Source: Roseimaritima multifibrata
GTDB taxonomy: Bacteria > Planctomycetota > Planctomycetia > Pirellulales > Pirellulaceae
DNA: 64,000 nucleotides
NCBI RefSeq assembly: GCF_007741495.1
Contig: NZ_CP036262.1
Location: 1,364,001 to 1,428,000 of the forward strand
Direction: 5' to 3'
The notes under the pieces are model-generated. The model searched no databases. It saw only the letters and a program-made list of their open reading frames with translations, and was not told the origin of the DNA. Shown one piece after another: positions 25,018 through 34,186 of the stretch. Both the position numbers and the translations under genes were made by a program. Position 1 is the first letter of the stretch, and each line of letters starts with the position of its first letter.

Positions 25018-27744
25018 ATGGCTGACTTAGATGCCAAGACGATCGCTCAAGAAGAACTGAGCAATTCGATGGGAGAACGGCCCCATTTCGATGTCGATCC
25101 GGCGGAGACCGCTGAATGGTTGTCCTCTCTGCAGTACGTTCTGCAAAGCAAAGGGCCGGAACGAGCTCGGTTCCTGCTCGAACAACTCCGCGATTCCGCG
25201 GCCCTGGAAGGGGTTCAGGTTCCATCGGAAACCGAAACGCCTTACGTCAACACGATCCCGCAAAAGGATCAGCCTCCCTATCCAGGCAACCGAGACCTGG
25301 AACGTCGAATCAAATCGATCATCCGCTGGAATGCGATGGCCATGGTGACTCGAGGAAATAAAAAGACAGACGGAATCGGAGGACACATCAGTACCTTCGC
25401 GTCGTCAGCAACGCTGTATGAGGTCGCGTTTAATCACTTCCTGCAAGGTCGTGGCGAAGATGGTTACTCGGGCGATTCGATCTACTTCCAAGGCCACGCC
25501 TCTCCGGGCATGTATTCTCGCGCCTTCCTTGAAGGACGCATTACGGAAGAGAAACTAGAGAATTTCCGCCGCGAACTAGCCGATGGTGGCGGGCTTTCCA
25601 GTTACCCACACCCTTGGTTGATGCCTAGTTTTTGGGAATACCCAACGGTGTCGATGGGCTTGGGCCCGATCATGGCGATCTATCAAGCTCGCTTCAATGA
25701 ATACCTGCGTGACCGTGGGATCAAAGATACCAGTTCGCAGCGCGTTTGGGCGTTCCTTGGTGACGGCGAAATCGATGAACCCGAAACCTTGGGTGCCATC
25801 TCGCTTGCCTCTCGCGAGAAACTGGACAACTTGATCTTTGTGATCAACTGCAACCTGCAGCGTCTGGACGGACCGGTTCGCGGTAACAGCAAAGTCATCC
25901 AAGAACTGGAATCGATTTTCCGTGGTGCCGGCTGGAACGTCTTTAAAGTCGTTTGGGGCAAAGACTGGGACGAATTGCTGGAACGCGATACGAGCGGTCT
26001 GCTGGTTCGCCGCATGAACGAAGTTGTCGACGGACAGTATCAGAAATACGTCGTCATGCCTGGCAGCTACATCCGCGAGCATTTCTTCGGCAAATACCCA
26101 GAACTGCTTGAACTGGTCAAAAACTACAGCGACGAACGGCTAGAACGTTTGGGCCGCGGTGGACACGATCCTGAAAAAGTCTTTGCCGCCTATCACCAGG
26201 CCGCCACGCTTCGCAACGGACGGCCAACCGTCGTCCTGGCTAAAACCATCAAAGGTTATGGCCTTGGCGAAGCTGGAGAAGGTAAGAACGTTGCTCACAA
26301 CCAGAAGAAACTGAACGAAGAAGAACTGCTGGAATTCCGCACCCGGTTTGGAATTCCAATCAGCGATGACGAAGTCGGTAAGGCTCCGTTCTACAAGCCA
26401 CCAGCCAATAGTGCTGAAGTCAAATACCTCAATGAGCGTCGTGAAGCGTTGGGCGGATACGTCCCCTCGCGTCCGACCGAGCATCCCACGATGCAGGTGC
26501 CGACTTTAGAAGAGTACAAAAAGCACACTCAGGACAGTAAAGGCAAAGCGGCCAGTACGACCCAGATGTTTGTCCGTTTGTTGACCGACCTATGTCGCGA
26601 CAAAACCATCGGAAAGCATATCGTTCCAATCGTACCGGACGAGTCGCGAACCTTCGGAATGGAAGGGATGTTCCGCCAGTTCGGGATCTATGCCCATGCC
26701 GGACAACTGTACGAACCGGTCGATAGTGCACAGGCGATGTACTACAAAGAAGCGACCGACGGGCAGATGCTGGAAGAGGGAATCACCGAAGCCGGTTCGA
26801 TGAGCAGCTTCAACGCCGCGGGAACGGCGTACAGCCTTCACGGCGTCAACATGATTCCGTTTTTTGTCTACTACAGCATGTTTGGCTTCCAGCGGATCGG
26901 CGACCTTGTCTGGGCCGCCGCCGACATGCGAGCCAAAGGATTCATGATCGGTGGTACCGCCGGACGCACGACGCTTAATGGCGAAGGACTGCAGCATCAA
27001 GACGGCCACAGCCTTCTGAATGCGATCGCGTTCCCCACCGTTCGTGCCTACGATCCCGCTTTCGGTTACGAAATGACCGTGATCGTGCTGGAAGGGCTGA
27101 AACGCCTTTATCAAGACGGTGAAGATGGGATTTATTACATCACCGCCGAAAACGATAACTACGAACATCCCGCGATGCCCGAAGGGGTTGAAGAGGGGAT
27201 CATCAAGGGGATCTACAAGTTCAAATCCCAAGAAGTCGACAACGCGAAGGCTCGAGTTCAACTGTTTGGTAGCGGAGCGATCCTCAACAGTGCTTTGGCC
27301 GCTCAGAAGATCCTGGCCGAAAAATACAATGTTGCCAGTGATGTTTGGAGCGTGACCAGTTACACGCAGTTGCGACGCGAAGCGGCCGATTGCCAGCGTT
27401 GGAACATGCTTCACCCCACGGAAACTCCAAAGCAAAGCTACTTGGAAAAACAGCTGGAAGGTGTCGAAGGCCCGTTTATCTCGGCAAGCGATTATGTGCG
27501 GGCACTTGGTGAGCAACTCGCTCCTTGGGTCCCCGGCGATTACTACGTTCTTGGCACCGACGGCATGGGACGCAGTGAAACGCGAGAAAACCTTCGCCGG
27601 CACTTCGAAGTCGATGCGGAATCGATCACCATCGCCACTTTGTCTCGGTTGAGTAAAGTGGATGTCTTTTCGGCACAAGAAGTTGATCAAGCGATTACGG
27701 ATCTCGATTTCAATCGTGATAAACCGAATCCTTATTTCACTTAG
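25018..27744 (+). CDS. aceE: Pyruvate dehydrogenase E1 component, homodimeric AceE type
   Basis: 908 residues, the usual size of homodimeric E1. The thiamine-diphosphate/Mg motif is LGDGEIDEPETLGAIS through to FVINCNLQ (GDG...N-C-N), preceded by DGIGGHISTFASSATLYEV and followed by the central and C-terminal transketolase-like domains (TDGQMLEEGITEAGSMSSF, GMGRSETRENLRRHFEVD). It decarboxylates pyruvate and acetylates the E2 lipoyl group to feed acetyl-CoA into central metabolism. The E2 gene follows after 30 bases; no E3 gene is in the window. Confidence 0.97.
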   Translation: MADLDAKTIAQEELSNSMGERPHFDVDPAETAEWLSSLQYVLQSKGPERARFLLEQLRDSAALEGVQVPSETETPYVNTIPQKDQPPYPGNRDLERRIKSIIRWNAMAMVTRGNKKTDGIGGHISTFASSATLYEVAFNHFLQGRGEDGYSGDSIYFQGHASPGMYSRAFLEGRITEEKLENFRRELADGGGLSSYPHPWLMPSFWEYPTVSMGLGPIMAIYQARFNEYLRDRGIKDTSSQRVWAFLGDGEIDEPETLGAISLASREKLDNLIFVINCNLQRLDGPVRGNSKVIQELESIFRGAGWNVFKVVWGKDWDELLERDTSGLLVRRMNEVVDGQYQKYVVMPGSYIREHFFGKYPELLELVKNYSDERLERLGRGGHDPEKVFAAYHQAATLRNGRPTVVLAKTIKGYGLGEAGEGKNVAHNQKKLNEEELLEFRTRFGIPISDDEVGKAPFYKPPANSAEVKYLNERREALGGYVPSRPTEHPTMQVPTLEEYKKHTQDSKGKAASTTQMFVRLLTDLCRDKTIGKHIVPIVPDESRTFGMEGMFRQFGIYAHAGQLYEPVDSAQAMYYKEATDGQMLEEGITEAGSMSSFNAAGTAYSLHGVNMIPFFVYYSMFGFQRIGDLVWAAADMRAKGFMIGGTAGRTTLNGEGLQHQDGHSLLNAIAFPTVRAYDPAFGYEMTVIVLEGLKRLYQDGEDGIYYITAENDNYEHPAMPEGVEEGIIKGIYKFKSQEVDNAKARVQLFGSGAILNSALAAQKILAEKYNVASDVWSVTSYTQLRREAADCQRWNMLHPTETPKQSYLEKQLEGVEGPFISASDYVRALGEQLAPWVPGDYYVLGTDGMGRSETRENLRRHFEVDAESITIATLSRLSKVDVFSAQEVDQAITDLDFNRDKPNPYFT

Positions 27745-27774
27745 TCCTCCCCCATTCCTTGTGATTTGATATTA

Positions 27775-29193
27775 ATGGCTACTGAAGAAGTAAAACTGCC
27801 GGAGCTGAGTGAAGGAATCGACTCGGGTGATGTCCTGGAAATTTTGGTTTCCGAAGGCGATCAGATCACCGCCGGCCAAGATATTGTAGAAATGGAAACC
27901 GACAAAGCGACCGTTCCGGTTTCTTCGTCGGTAGGCGGTAAAGTGGTCGAGGTTGTCGTAAAGATCGGTGATACCGTTCCCATCGGTGGCGTGTTGCTGA
28001 AGGTGGATGCAGCAGCCGCTGCAGACGCGGGATCGGCGGCTCCTGAACCTGCGGCTCCTGCAGCAACGCCGGAACCGCCCACGCCAGAACCTGCTGCACC
28101 CGAACCTGCCGCGCAGGAACCTGCTGCACAAGAAGCTCCTGTTGCTGAAGCCCCAGCGGCACCTGCACCGGCTGCCCCTGTCGCGCCGGCTCCAGAGCCC
28201 GTCGCACCTACGCCGCCGCCTGCTGCTCCTGCAGCTCCTGTTAGCGATGGAGCCCCGATTGCAGCGGGACCGGCGATTCGACGTCTGGCTCGCGAAGTGG
28301 GGGTCGATCTGTCGACCGTCCAAGGGAGTGGTGCTGCCGGCCGGATCACACGTGAAGATGTGCTTGCCGTTGTGCGGCACGCCAGTGAAGCGGCTCGCAG
28401 TGGCGTCGTCGTTAAGGCTCCATCGCCAGCAGCTCCGGCTGTTCCAGGTGCAGAAGCCCTTCCAGGCGATGCATCGAGTGACGCGTTTGGACCGGTTCGC
28501 GTCGAGCGAATGACCAAGATGCGCAAAACGATCGCGGCTCAGATGCACCAGAGCTGGTCGACGGTACCGCGTGTCACCAACTTCGATGATGCCGATATTA
28601 CGGACCTCGAACGTCTACGTGGCAGCAGCAAAGAAGATTACGCTGCTCAAGGCATCAAATTGACCACGATGCCCTTTTTGATCAAAGCCGTTGCGACCGC
28701 CTTGCGTCATCATCCCGCGATCAATGCGGTCATTGATGAAGAAAACGGACAGGTCGTTTACAAGGACTACGTCAACATCGGGATCGCAGTCGACACCGAT
28801 CGCGGTTTGGTTGTTCCAGTGATGCCAGATGTCGATCGCAGCGGGATTCCCGATGTCGCCCGAGGCCTCGCTGAAATGGCGGCCAAAGTGCGAAACGGTC
28901 AGTTCGGCTTGAACGACCTGCGTGGCGGAACTTTCACGATCAGCAACCTGGGAGCCATCGGCGGCCAATACAGCACGCCGATTGTGAATGTCCCTGAGGT
29001 CGCGATTTTGTTGGTCGGCCGAAGTCGCAAGCTACCAGTCGTGATGCCGGATGACACCATCCAGCCTCGCCTGATGATGCCGCTTAGCCTTTCCTATGAT
29101 CATCGCTTGGTCGATGGAGGGACCGCAGCTCGGTTCCTAAACGATGTTATCGGTTACTTGGAAGCTCCCAGCCGTCTGTTGTTGGCCCTCTAA
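27775..29193 (+). CDS. Dihydrolipoamide acetyltransferase (E2 of pyruvate dehydrogenase)
   Basis: 472 residues from ATG 27775. Residues 1-78 are a single lipoyl domain with the modified lysine in METDKATVPV (Lys44). Residues ~85-160 are an Ala/Pro/Glu swinging linker, ~165-200 the E1/E3-binding domain (AIRRLAREVGVDLSTVQGSG, AAGRITREDVL), and ~235-472 the catalytic domain ending in the DHRLVDGGTAARF motif with catalytic His and Asp. It transfers the acetyl group to CoA and forms the core of the complex. It is co-transcribed with aceE, and an intrinsic terminator follows. Confidence 0.95.
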   Translation: MATEEVKLPELSEGIDSGDVLEILVSEGDQITAGQDIVEMETDKATVPVSSSVGGKVVEVVVKIGDTVPIGGVLLKVDAAAAADAGSAAPEPAAPAATPEPPTPEPAAPEPAAQEPAAQEAPVAEAPAAPAPAAPVAPAPEPVAPTPPPAAPAAPVSDGAPIAAGPAIRRLAREVGVDLSTVQGSGAAGRITREDVLAVVRHASEAARSGVVVKAPSPAAPAVPGAEALPGDASSDAFGPVRVERMTKMRKTIAAQMHQSWSTVPRVTNFDDADITDLERLRGSSKEDYAAQGIKLTTMPFLIKAVATALRHHPAINAVIDEENGQVVYKDYVNIGIAVDTDRGLVVPVMPDVDRSGIPDVARGLAEMAAKVRNGQFGLNDLRGGTFTISNLGAIGGQYSTPIVNVPEVAILLVGRSRKLPVVMPDDTIQPRLMMPLSLSYDHRLVDGGTAARFLNDVIGYLEAPSRLLLAL

Positions 29194-29246
29194 AGGGACT
29201 TGCAGCAGGCAAAGGAAACCGATAAATCGGGAAAACAAAAAAGATC

Positions 29247-29278
29247 GAGCGGCAACCGCTTTTCGCCGCTCAATTTTT
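29247..29278 (+). terminator. Rho-independent terminator after the E2 gene
   Basis: GAGCGGC (29247-29253) pairs perfectly with GCCGCTC (29265-29271) and is followed by AATTTTT, 53 bases after the E2 stop. Confidence 0.85.
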
Positions 29279-29354
29279 CGTTAAAATTCGGCCCTCAGCC
29301 TTTGGCGTAGGCGTTCAAGTATCATTTGGACGCAGAGGGCGGAGTAAGAAGTGC

Positions 29355-29428
29355 GGCGGAATAGCTCAGCTGGTTAGAGCAGCGGAATCATAATCCGCGT
29401 GTCGGGGGTTCGAGTCCCTCTTCCGCTA
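29355..29428 (+). tRNA. tRNA with CAT anticodon (elongator Met, or Ile2 with lysidine)
   Basis: A full cloverleaf can be drawn. Acceptor GGCGGAA/TTCCGCT (G-U first pair), D arm GCTC...GAGC, anticodon stem GCGGA/TCCGC around loop ATCATAA, T arm GGGGG/CCCTC around TTCGAGT, discriminator A; CCA is not encoded. The anticodon stem lacks the three G-C pairs of initiator tRNA. CAT alone cannot separate elongator tRNA-Met from the lysidine-modified tRNA-Ile2. Confidence 0.93.
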
Positions 29429-30076
29429 TTTGAAAAAATTGCAGTGATTTGCAGTCCGGCAACGCTTTTCAGCGTTGCCGCCAAAGCAATAAACGACCCC
29501 GCTAAAAATCAGAGCCGTACTGAAAACCTCGGTACTGAAAAGCTCCATACAGAATAGTTCGGTATGGATCAAAGCGGGAGTCTCTCTAGGTGTCGCGTCC
29601 AGGACCACAGGCGTCCCCCGCGACATTGCCCTCTCTTCGGCAATGCATGACCACCCAGGGCCAGGATAATTCTATAGGCTCTCGCGACAGCTCGGTGGCA
29701 TTGGCCCTAGATGAGGTCCTGCTCGCTGTCTATCCTCCAAACCGAATCAATCTGCCGCCGGGTTCCATGTCGAACAACGGGGCAAACGGGGCAAACAAGC
29801 AGCTCTTGCGATTGGCTTATGCATGACGAATGATTTGCCTGTCGCATTGACCTTGCAAGCCCTTAACATAAGGGCCGGCACGGAGCCAAGCAACAATAAA
29901 CGGCCCCGAGTCATGTCGCGGCGTCATCGCGTGTTAGGGGCGACCGCACATCACGAACGAAATCGTTCCCCTAGATTGTCACCATTTGCGGGCAAAATAC
30001 GGTGTGCGGCATCGCCATCCACAATCGGTATCCATGGGCAATCCCTTTCCAATCGTTTTTGCCGACGTGACTTTGC
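29429..30076. other. Gene-poor stretch after the tRNA
   Basis: No supported gene. A perfect hairpin, CGGCAACGC TTTTCA GCGTTGCCG, lies at 29457-29480. Bases from about 29870 (CCGGCACGGAGCCAAGCAAC) resemble the start of the hairpin-bearing repeats at 32044 and 33903, suggesting a degraded third copy. Confidence 0.5.
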
Positions 30077-31594
30077 TCAGTTCAGTAACAACACCCAGTC
30101 ATTGCCGTCGCCCTCTGCACCCGGTGGGTCAAATTCCTGAACGGGTGCCGCAGGGCCGCTGGGAATGCTCTTTTTGAATGGCTGTCTATCCGTGTGATCC
30201 TGGTCTTCGACCTGCCACTTCCCGGTGCGTGGATTGAACCAGAATGCGTTCATCTCCGGAGCCGACAGGCGGTCCATTCTCACTGAGAAATTGCGACCAT
30301 TGGCGTTGTAAACCATGGCGTAATCGCCTTTCGATCCGCGAGTCGCTTGAAGCCGGTTTGAGCGAATGCCTTCGCTTCCCTCCATGCCGCCGGTGCTGCC
30401 TTCAATAAGGGACTGGTCAGGAATGCGGTCAAGGAATTGTTCATTGCTCATGGACGTCATCAGGCGAAACAGGTGCTGCATGTCCATCGCCCCTGGCTCA
30501 TCCAGGCTGGCCTCCCATTTTCTGGATTTGTCTAGTGTGATGGACTCGTCCGAGGCTGCCACGGCACTGTTGAAATGGTAGATATTCATACTGCCGTAAG
30601 TCACACCAAAACCGCCAGCGAAAACGGTTTGATACGACTGGAAACGAATCTGCCAATCTTTGTAAATGTTTCTGCGGAATTCGTAACCACCTTCGAACAG
30701 CCATGTTGGTTTGGCTGGTAACAATTTATAGTCCAACTCGGTCGCCGTAATCTGGTCACTTGGCTGATCCTGCATCGAATTGAAGTCCAGCCAGGGCTCG
30801 TTGTGGAACCACTCGGAAGAATTAGGCTGCCATTTCCTCGGGTGGTAACTCATTAAGGTTGTGCTGTAGTCGGCTTCCTGATTCGGCTGGTTGATTCCAT
30901 TGACACCATCGGCAATGCCCTCGGCCATTGCTCCAAACACTTTTCGATAATCTTTCTCGCCGTATACGGCGCTGCGGTCACCGCCGATCATCCAAATGAT
31001 ATTTTTCTTGTTCTTGAACCGTTCGCCAATCCAATGGCTGTATTGATAGCCGCTGGTCTCGTCAAAGATAAGATCTCGCGTTGCTTTCCCATTCGCCCAG
31101 TCCCCCGCCACACAGACACCCCATGCTGGCAGTAAGATCGCAGCCATCCCTTTGGATTCCGCAGTGTCGATGATGTATTCCAGATGGTCCCAGTAATCGT
31201 ATTGAGCCGAATCCTCGGGATTCTTTCCTGGTGTTGTAATGGGCTGTAGAGGATCCCATGCGCCAGATCCGCTGATCTTGAAGGCATGGTCGCCGTACAC
31301 ATTGGGGATGACGACGTTGCCTTCAACGCCTGGAAAGGCGATCAACGCGATCGTATTGAAATTCTGGTCTTTGCGACGTTGCAGGTATCTCTCAACCTGG
31401 TCGCGTTTTAACTGCCATCCAATTGCCCAAGCCGTGTCGGCAACGGGGAAGAATCCTGATCCATCTTCCTGGACCAGAAAGCGACCGTTTTCGCTCACTC
31501 GCAAGCTGGCAAAATCGTCGGCCCCTAATTTTCCGGAATCGGGAAGTCCAAGCATGACGAGTAATACGAGGCAAAGCAGGAAGGATTTCATCAT
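30077..31594 (-). CDS. Secreted glycoside hydrolase, GH140-like (DUF4038 + C-terminal collagen-binding-like domain)
   Basis: 505 residues with a signal peptide (MKSFLLCLVLLVMLGLPDSG). Residues ~28-400 are a DUF4038-type TIM barrel: FFPVADTAWAIGW, NFNTIALIAFPGVEGN, GMAAILLPAWGV, IIWMIGGDRSAVYG (Asp206) and TWLFEGGYEFRR (Glu301). That Asp and Glu sit about 95 residues apart, as the catalytic pair does in the characterised GH140 apiosidase. The C-terminal ~90 residues resemble the small beta domain that follows DUF4038 (YNANGRNFSVRMDRL, AFWFNPRTGKW). It probably cleaves a plant or algal glycan sugar linkage outside the cell; exact substrate unknown. It stands alone at the edge of a repeat-rich region. 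Confidence 0.8.
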   Translation of the reverse strand: MMKSFLLCLVLLVMLGLPDSGKLGADDFASLRVSENGRFLVQEDGSGFFPVADTAWAIGWQLKRDQVERYLQRRKDQNFNTIALIAFPGVEGNVVIPNVYGDHAFKISGSGAWDPLQPITTPGKNPEDSAQYDYWDHLEYIIDTAESKGMAAILLPAWGVCVAGDWANGKATRDLIFDETSGYQYSHWIGERFKNKKNIIWMIGGDRSAVYGEKDYRKVFGAMAEGIADGVNGINQPNQEADYSTTLMSYHPRKWQPNSSEWFHNEPWLDFNSMQDQPSDQITATELDYKLLPAKPTWLFEGGYEFRRNIYKDWQIRFQSYQTVFAGGFGVTYGSMNIYHFNSAVAASDESITLDKSRKWEASLDEPGAMDMQHLFRLMTSMSNEQFLDRIPDQSLIEGSTGGMEGSEGIRSNRLQATRGSKGDYAMVYNANGRNFSVRMDRLSAPEMNAFWFNPRTGKWQVEDQDHTDRQPFKKSIPSGPAAPVQEFDPPGAEGDGNDWVLLLN

Positions 31595-32297
31595 GATGGT
31601 TGACCTTTTGGTATTTCATTTATGTCCGTCACGGAAGAATTCCGGGCAGGAAATATCCGATCGCAACGTACGCGATAACGGGTAACCACCTAAGGAATTT
31701 TCTTCACGCGGGATTGCGGGATTGATTGTCAGGCGCTGAGTCGTTGACCGTGCATGTTGCTGCAGAGGTCGGCTGGGTGCGGAAGGCTGAGTTCGTCTTC
31801 GTGAAACGTCCAGCCTCGCCATTAGGATGCACCAAGTCGTTCTTACGCGGGTTTGGATCGGCGAAGCGGAACGCCAATCGAATCGCCTTCGAGCAATCAC
31901 AAGATACCGGCCGAGACGAGGCAGAACAACGGATTACTCGTGCTCGTGCTCAGCAACGCGGTGCTCGTACTCGATTCGCGTGTCCAAGCCGCAATCGATC
32001 AAATTTCCAATCGGGGGCACCTCGTCTAACGCCTGCTCGCCGGATCAGGACAGAGCAACAAGCAACGGCACCGATTCGTGAAGCAACAATAAAACGCATC
32101 AACGTCGACCGCGCATCACGGCCAGTATCATTCACGTAGATTAGCGGCATTCGCGGGCAATGTATGCGCTCAATATTGCCCGCTAATAACGCTAATTTCG
32201 CGAATAGATGCGCCCATTTAATCTGCCGCGAAGAAAACGCTGCCTGTCCTGCAACCTGTATGCGCGGTATGCAGCGACGGGGTTAGCCCGTTCCGTG
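31595..32297. other. Intergenic region with repeat remnants
   Basis: No supported gene. At about 31936-31978 lies an orphan arm (GTGCTCGTGCTCAGC, then GCGGTGCTCGTACTCG) matching the left arm of the four-helix-bundle elements at 36032-36078. The right part is repeat copy 1. Confidence 0.5.
32044..32262. repeat. Hairpin-bearing dispersed repeat, copy 1
   Basis: The core at 32130-32205 is an imperfect palindrome: ATTCACGTAGATTAGCGGC then ATTCGCGGGCAAT, loop, ATTGCCCGCTAATAACGCT then AATTTCGCGAAT. Copy 2 is at 33903-34122 with the same flanks. Confidence 0.85.
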
Positions 32298-32432
32298 TCA
32301 GAGGTTTGAGTCCAGTTTTGTAATGCGGGTGTCGAGTTCTTTTAACTTTGCGAGTGCAGACATCGCGATCGCCATGCCAGCGAGGCCAAAAGTCATGCCT
32401 GTTATACCGAAAACGAATCCAAGTGCGGCCAT
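32298..32432 (-). CDS. 44-residue membrane microprotein
   Basis: Below the usual ORF size cut-off. It starts ATG 32432, two bases after the stop of the preceding 51-codon gene, and ends TGA at 32298. The sequence begins MAALGFVFGITGMTFGLAG and ends LKELDTRITKLDSNL, that is one glycine-rich membrane helix followed by a short charged coiled-coil-like tail. Many bacteria have small proteins of this plan but I cannot name a family. Tight spacing to two upstream genes of the same kind supports translation. Confidence 0.6.
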   Translation of the reverse strand: MAALGFVFGITGMTFGLAGMAIAMSALAKLKELDTRITKLDSNL

Positions 32433-32434
32433 AG

Positions 32435-32590
32435 CTAATCCAAGTGTGTTTCGGGTGATTCTGGGACGATAAAAAATGCAGCCCAGCGATAGATAAGGCC
32501 GCTAACCCAAAGGAGCAGGGCGCAGATTTTGGTAAGAATTGTTAGAAAACGAGAAAGAGATTGCTTGGAATTCTCTTGTTGTTCCACCAT
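32435..32590 (-). CDS. 51-residue membrane microprotein
   Basis: ATG 32590 follows the stop of the 110-residue gene by five bases; the TAG stop is at 32435-32437. It begins MVEQQENSKQSLSRFLTILT, then a hydrophobic segment (ICALLLWVSGLIYRWAAFFI), then PESPETHLD. One membrane helix with a charged, probably cytoplasmic N-terminus. No family recognised. It is translationally linked to both neighbours. Confidence 0.6.
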   Translation of the reverse strand: MVEQQENSKQSLSRFLTILTKICALLLWVSGLIYRWAAFFIVPESPETHLD

Positions 32591-32595
32591 CGGCG

Positions 32596-32928
32596 TCAGG
32601 GATCGGAAATAAATGGAAGTAGAGTCCGAATAATTGCATTAATTTCCACGCAAAAGCAACCGTAGACGAATCCAAAAAATGCAAATGGAATTGTGACAAT
32701 AATACCGCCAATGGTTCCGAGAAACGATCCGATTCCATAGCCAATCGTGCCCACCAATGCAGCAAAGAATAATCCGAGCAGCAGTCGCATTCCAAGTTCC
32801 ATTCCCTCAGCAACCGTTTCGATCTTTGGCCCAGCAACGCAGGTTTTGCATAGCCCACTATTCTGACCGGCGGTCGATTCAAGAATGGATGAACCGCATT
32901 TCGAGCATTCCATTTTGGTGTTGGTCAT
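32596..32928 (-). CDS. Small zinc-ribbon membrane protein
   Basis: 110 residues. Residues 8-30 hold two CxxC knuckles (CSKCGSS and CKTC) of a zinc ribbon. Two hydrophobic segments follow (LLLGLFFAALVGTIGYGIGS and GGIIVTIPFAFFGFVYGCF). Zinc ribbon plus membrane segments is frequent in small proteins of unknown role. It is first in a three-gene minus-strand run with two microproteins. Confidence 0.65.
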   Translation of the reverse strand: MTNTKMECSKCGSSILESTAGQNSGLCKTCVAGPKIETVAEGMELGMRLLLGLFFAALVGTIGYGIGSFLGTIGGIIVTIPFAFFGFVYGCFCVEINAIIRTLLPFISDP

Positions 32929-33219
32929 CTATGAATTTACCAGTCGGGCAAGAATGGAAGTTCTGGATTAAACGTTTCAGGGGGGATCGCGTTGGTGCAA
33001 CACGTAGACCACCGGTATTATTGCGTTTCTTGAATCACACCATCTTTTTTGCCACTGGAGTCAACACATTTTTTTTGCGGAATTACGCTGGCGGTAGTCC
33101 GTTCGCGTCGTGAGGGGGTGCCATTGCCAAAACTCGCGTCATACGACGCCCAACGTAGATTCCATTTGAAAAACTTATGCCGTCCTCCCGTGCACGACAT
33201 GGTTCAGTTGAATGCAAAG

Positions 33220-33669
33220 CTATCGCTTCAAATCAGGGCCGTTGGCAGGCGGGATCGTGAGTTGTTCAAGTTCAATTTGGTTTGACTCCAGGTTGATAAT
33301 AACGCGAAACTTATTGCCTGTCACGGAATGAACGATCCGCCAATCGCATTTGTTTTTGATCTTCTCGAAAGAAACGGCGACCGAAGCGGCGGGGCAGTTG
33401 GCAAGTTCCAGAAGCAGTTTGTTGACCGCCGTCGTGTCACCGGAAAAGTTTAAAGTAGTGACTCGCAGGGTAGAGTGGCCATCAATGAAGTCGCAGTTCT
33501 CGGTCTCGAAAGCCTTCCAGATTTGTTGACGTGCGTACTCAGGGTAGTCATTGGAGAGCGGAACTGAAGCCGATTGAAGCTCAATCCATATCGCGAAAGC
33601 AGAAGTCGCGGTCCCAGCGATCAGGCTCGCGGTCACGACGGCAACGAAAAGCAGCTTGATCCGTGACAT
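33220..33669 (-). CDS. Small secreted protein, unrecognised
   Basis: 149 residues from ATG 33669 (AAGGA eight bases upstream). Signal peptide MSRIKLLFVAVVTASLIAGT with AFA cleavage, then a mixed alpha/beta domain. The middle has ENCDFIDGHSTLRVTTLNFS and later ELANCPAASVAVSFEKIKNK with three cysteines, which could form a disulfide after export. I do not recognise a family. It is on the same strand as its small neighbours and flanked by repeats. Confidence 0.6.
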   Translation of the reverse strand: MSRIKLLFVAVVTASLIAGTATSAFAIWIELQSASVPLSNDYPEYARQQIWKAFETENCDFIDGHSTLRVTTLNFSGDTTAVNKLLLELANCPAASVAVSFEKIKNKCDWRIVHSVTGNKFRVIINLESNQIELEQLTIPPANGPDLKR

Positions 33670-33902
33670 TGATTTGTTCCTTGTTTTCACTCGAGTAGCG
33701 AGCTCAATCGGACGCATTGAAATTTCAGATCAGCCATAAGTCTAGTCAGGCAGAACGTTGGTGGTCATGCGACGGTGATCAGCGATGTTGCTTGCACAAA
33801 AAGATCCTGCCGCCGCTCGAGTGCGCACCATGGTTCTTGTGGTCGGTTTCCTGCACAGCGAACAAATCACCCGTCGCATCGATATTGCATCCCCTTAGCA
33901 TA

Positions 33903-34122
33903 TCCGCCGGTTCAGTGCCGAGCAACAAACAGCGACACCGATTCATGCAGCAGCATCAACTTGCATCAACGTCGACTTCACATTGTCAGCAGTCTCATTC
34001 GCGTAGATTAGCGGCATTCGCGGGCAATATATGCGCTCAATATTGCCCGCTAATAACGCTAATTTCGCGAATAGATGCGATCATTTAATCTGCCTCGAAA
34101 AAAAACGCTGCCTGTTCTGCGG
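33903..34122. repeat. Hairpin-bearing dispersed repeat, copy 2
   Basis: The palindrome core is at 33997-34072 and is nearly identical to copy 1 (ATTCGCGTAGATTAGCGGC ... AATTTCGCGAAT). It shares flanks GCATCAACGTCGAC on the left and CATTTAATCTGCC on the right. Copies 1 and 2 lie 1.86 kb apart in direct orientation around the microprotein genes. Confidence 0.85.
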
Positions 34123-34186
34123 CCTTAGGCTATCACGAAAAGTGCAAAGGTACGTTGGTCCGTTGGTGTCTGGGAGATGCGAAAGA

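Noticed and set aside
26590-27690. 366-codon minus-strand frame
   Set aside because: Antisense to aceE, whose protein is a clear full-length match to its family.
27772-28548. 258-codon minus-strand frame
   Set aside because: Antisense to the Ala/Pro linker of E2; Arg/Cys/Ser-rich shadow.
29355-29428. Initiator tRNA-Met
   Set aside because: The anticodon stem GCGGA/TCCGC lacks the three consecutive G-C pairs of initiators.
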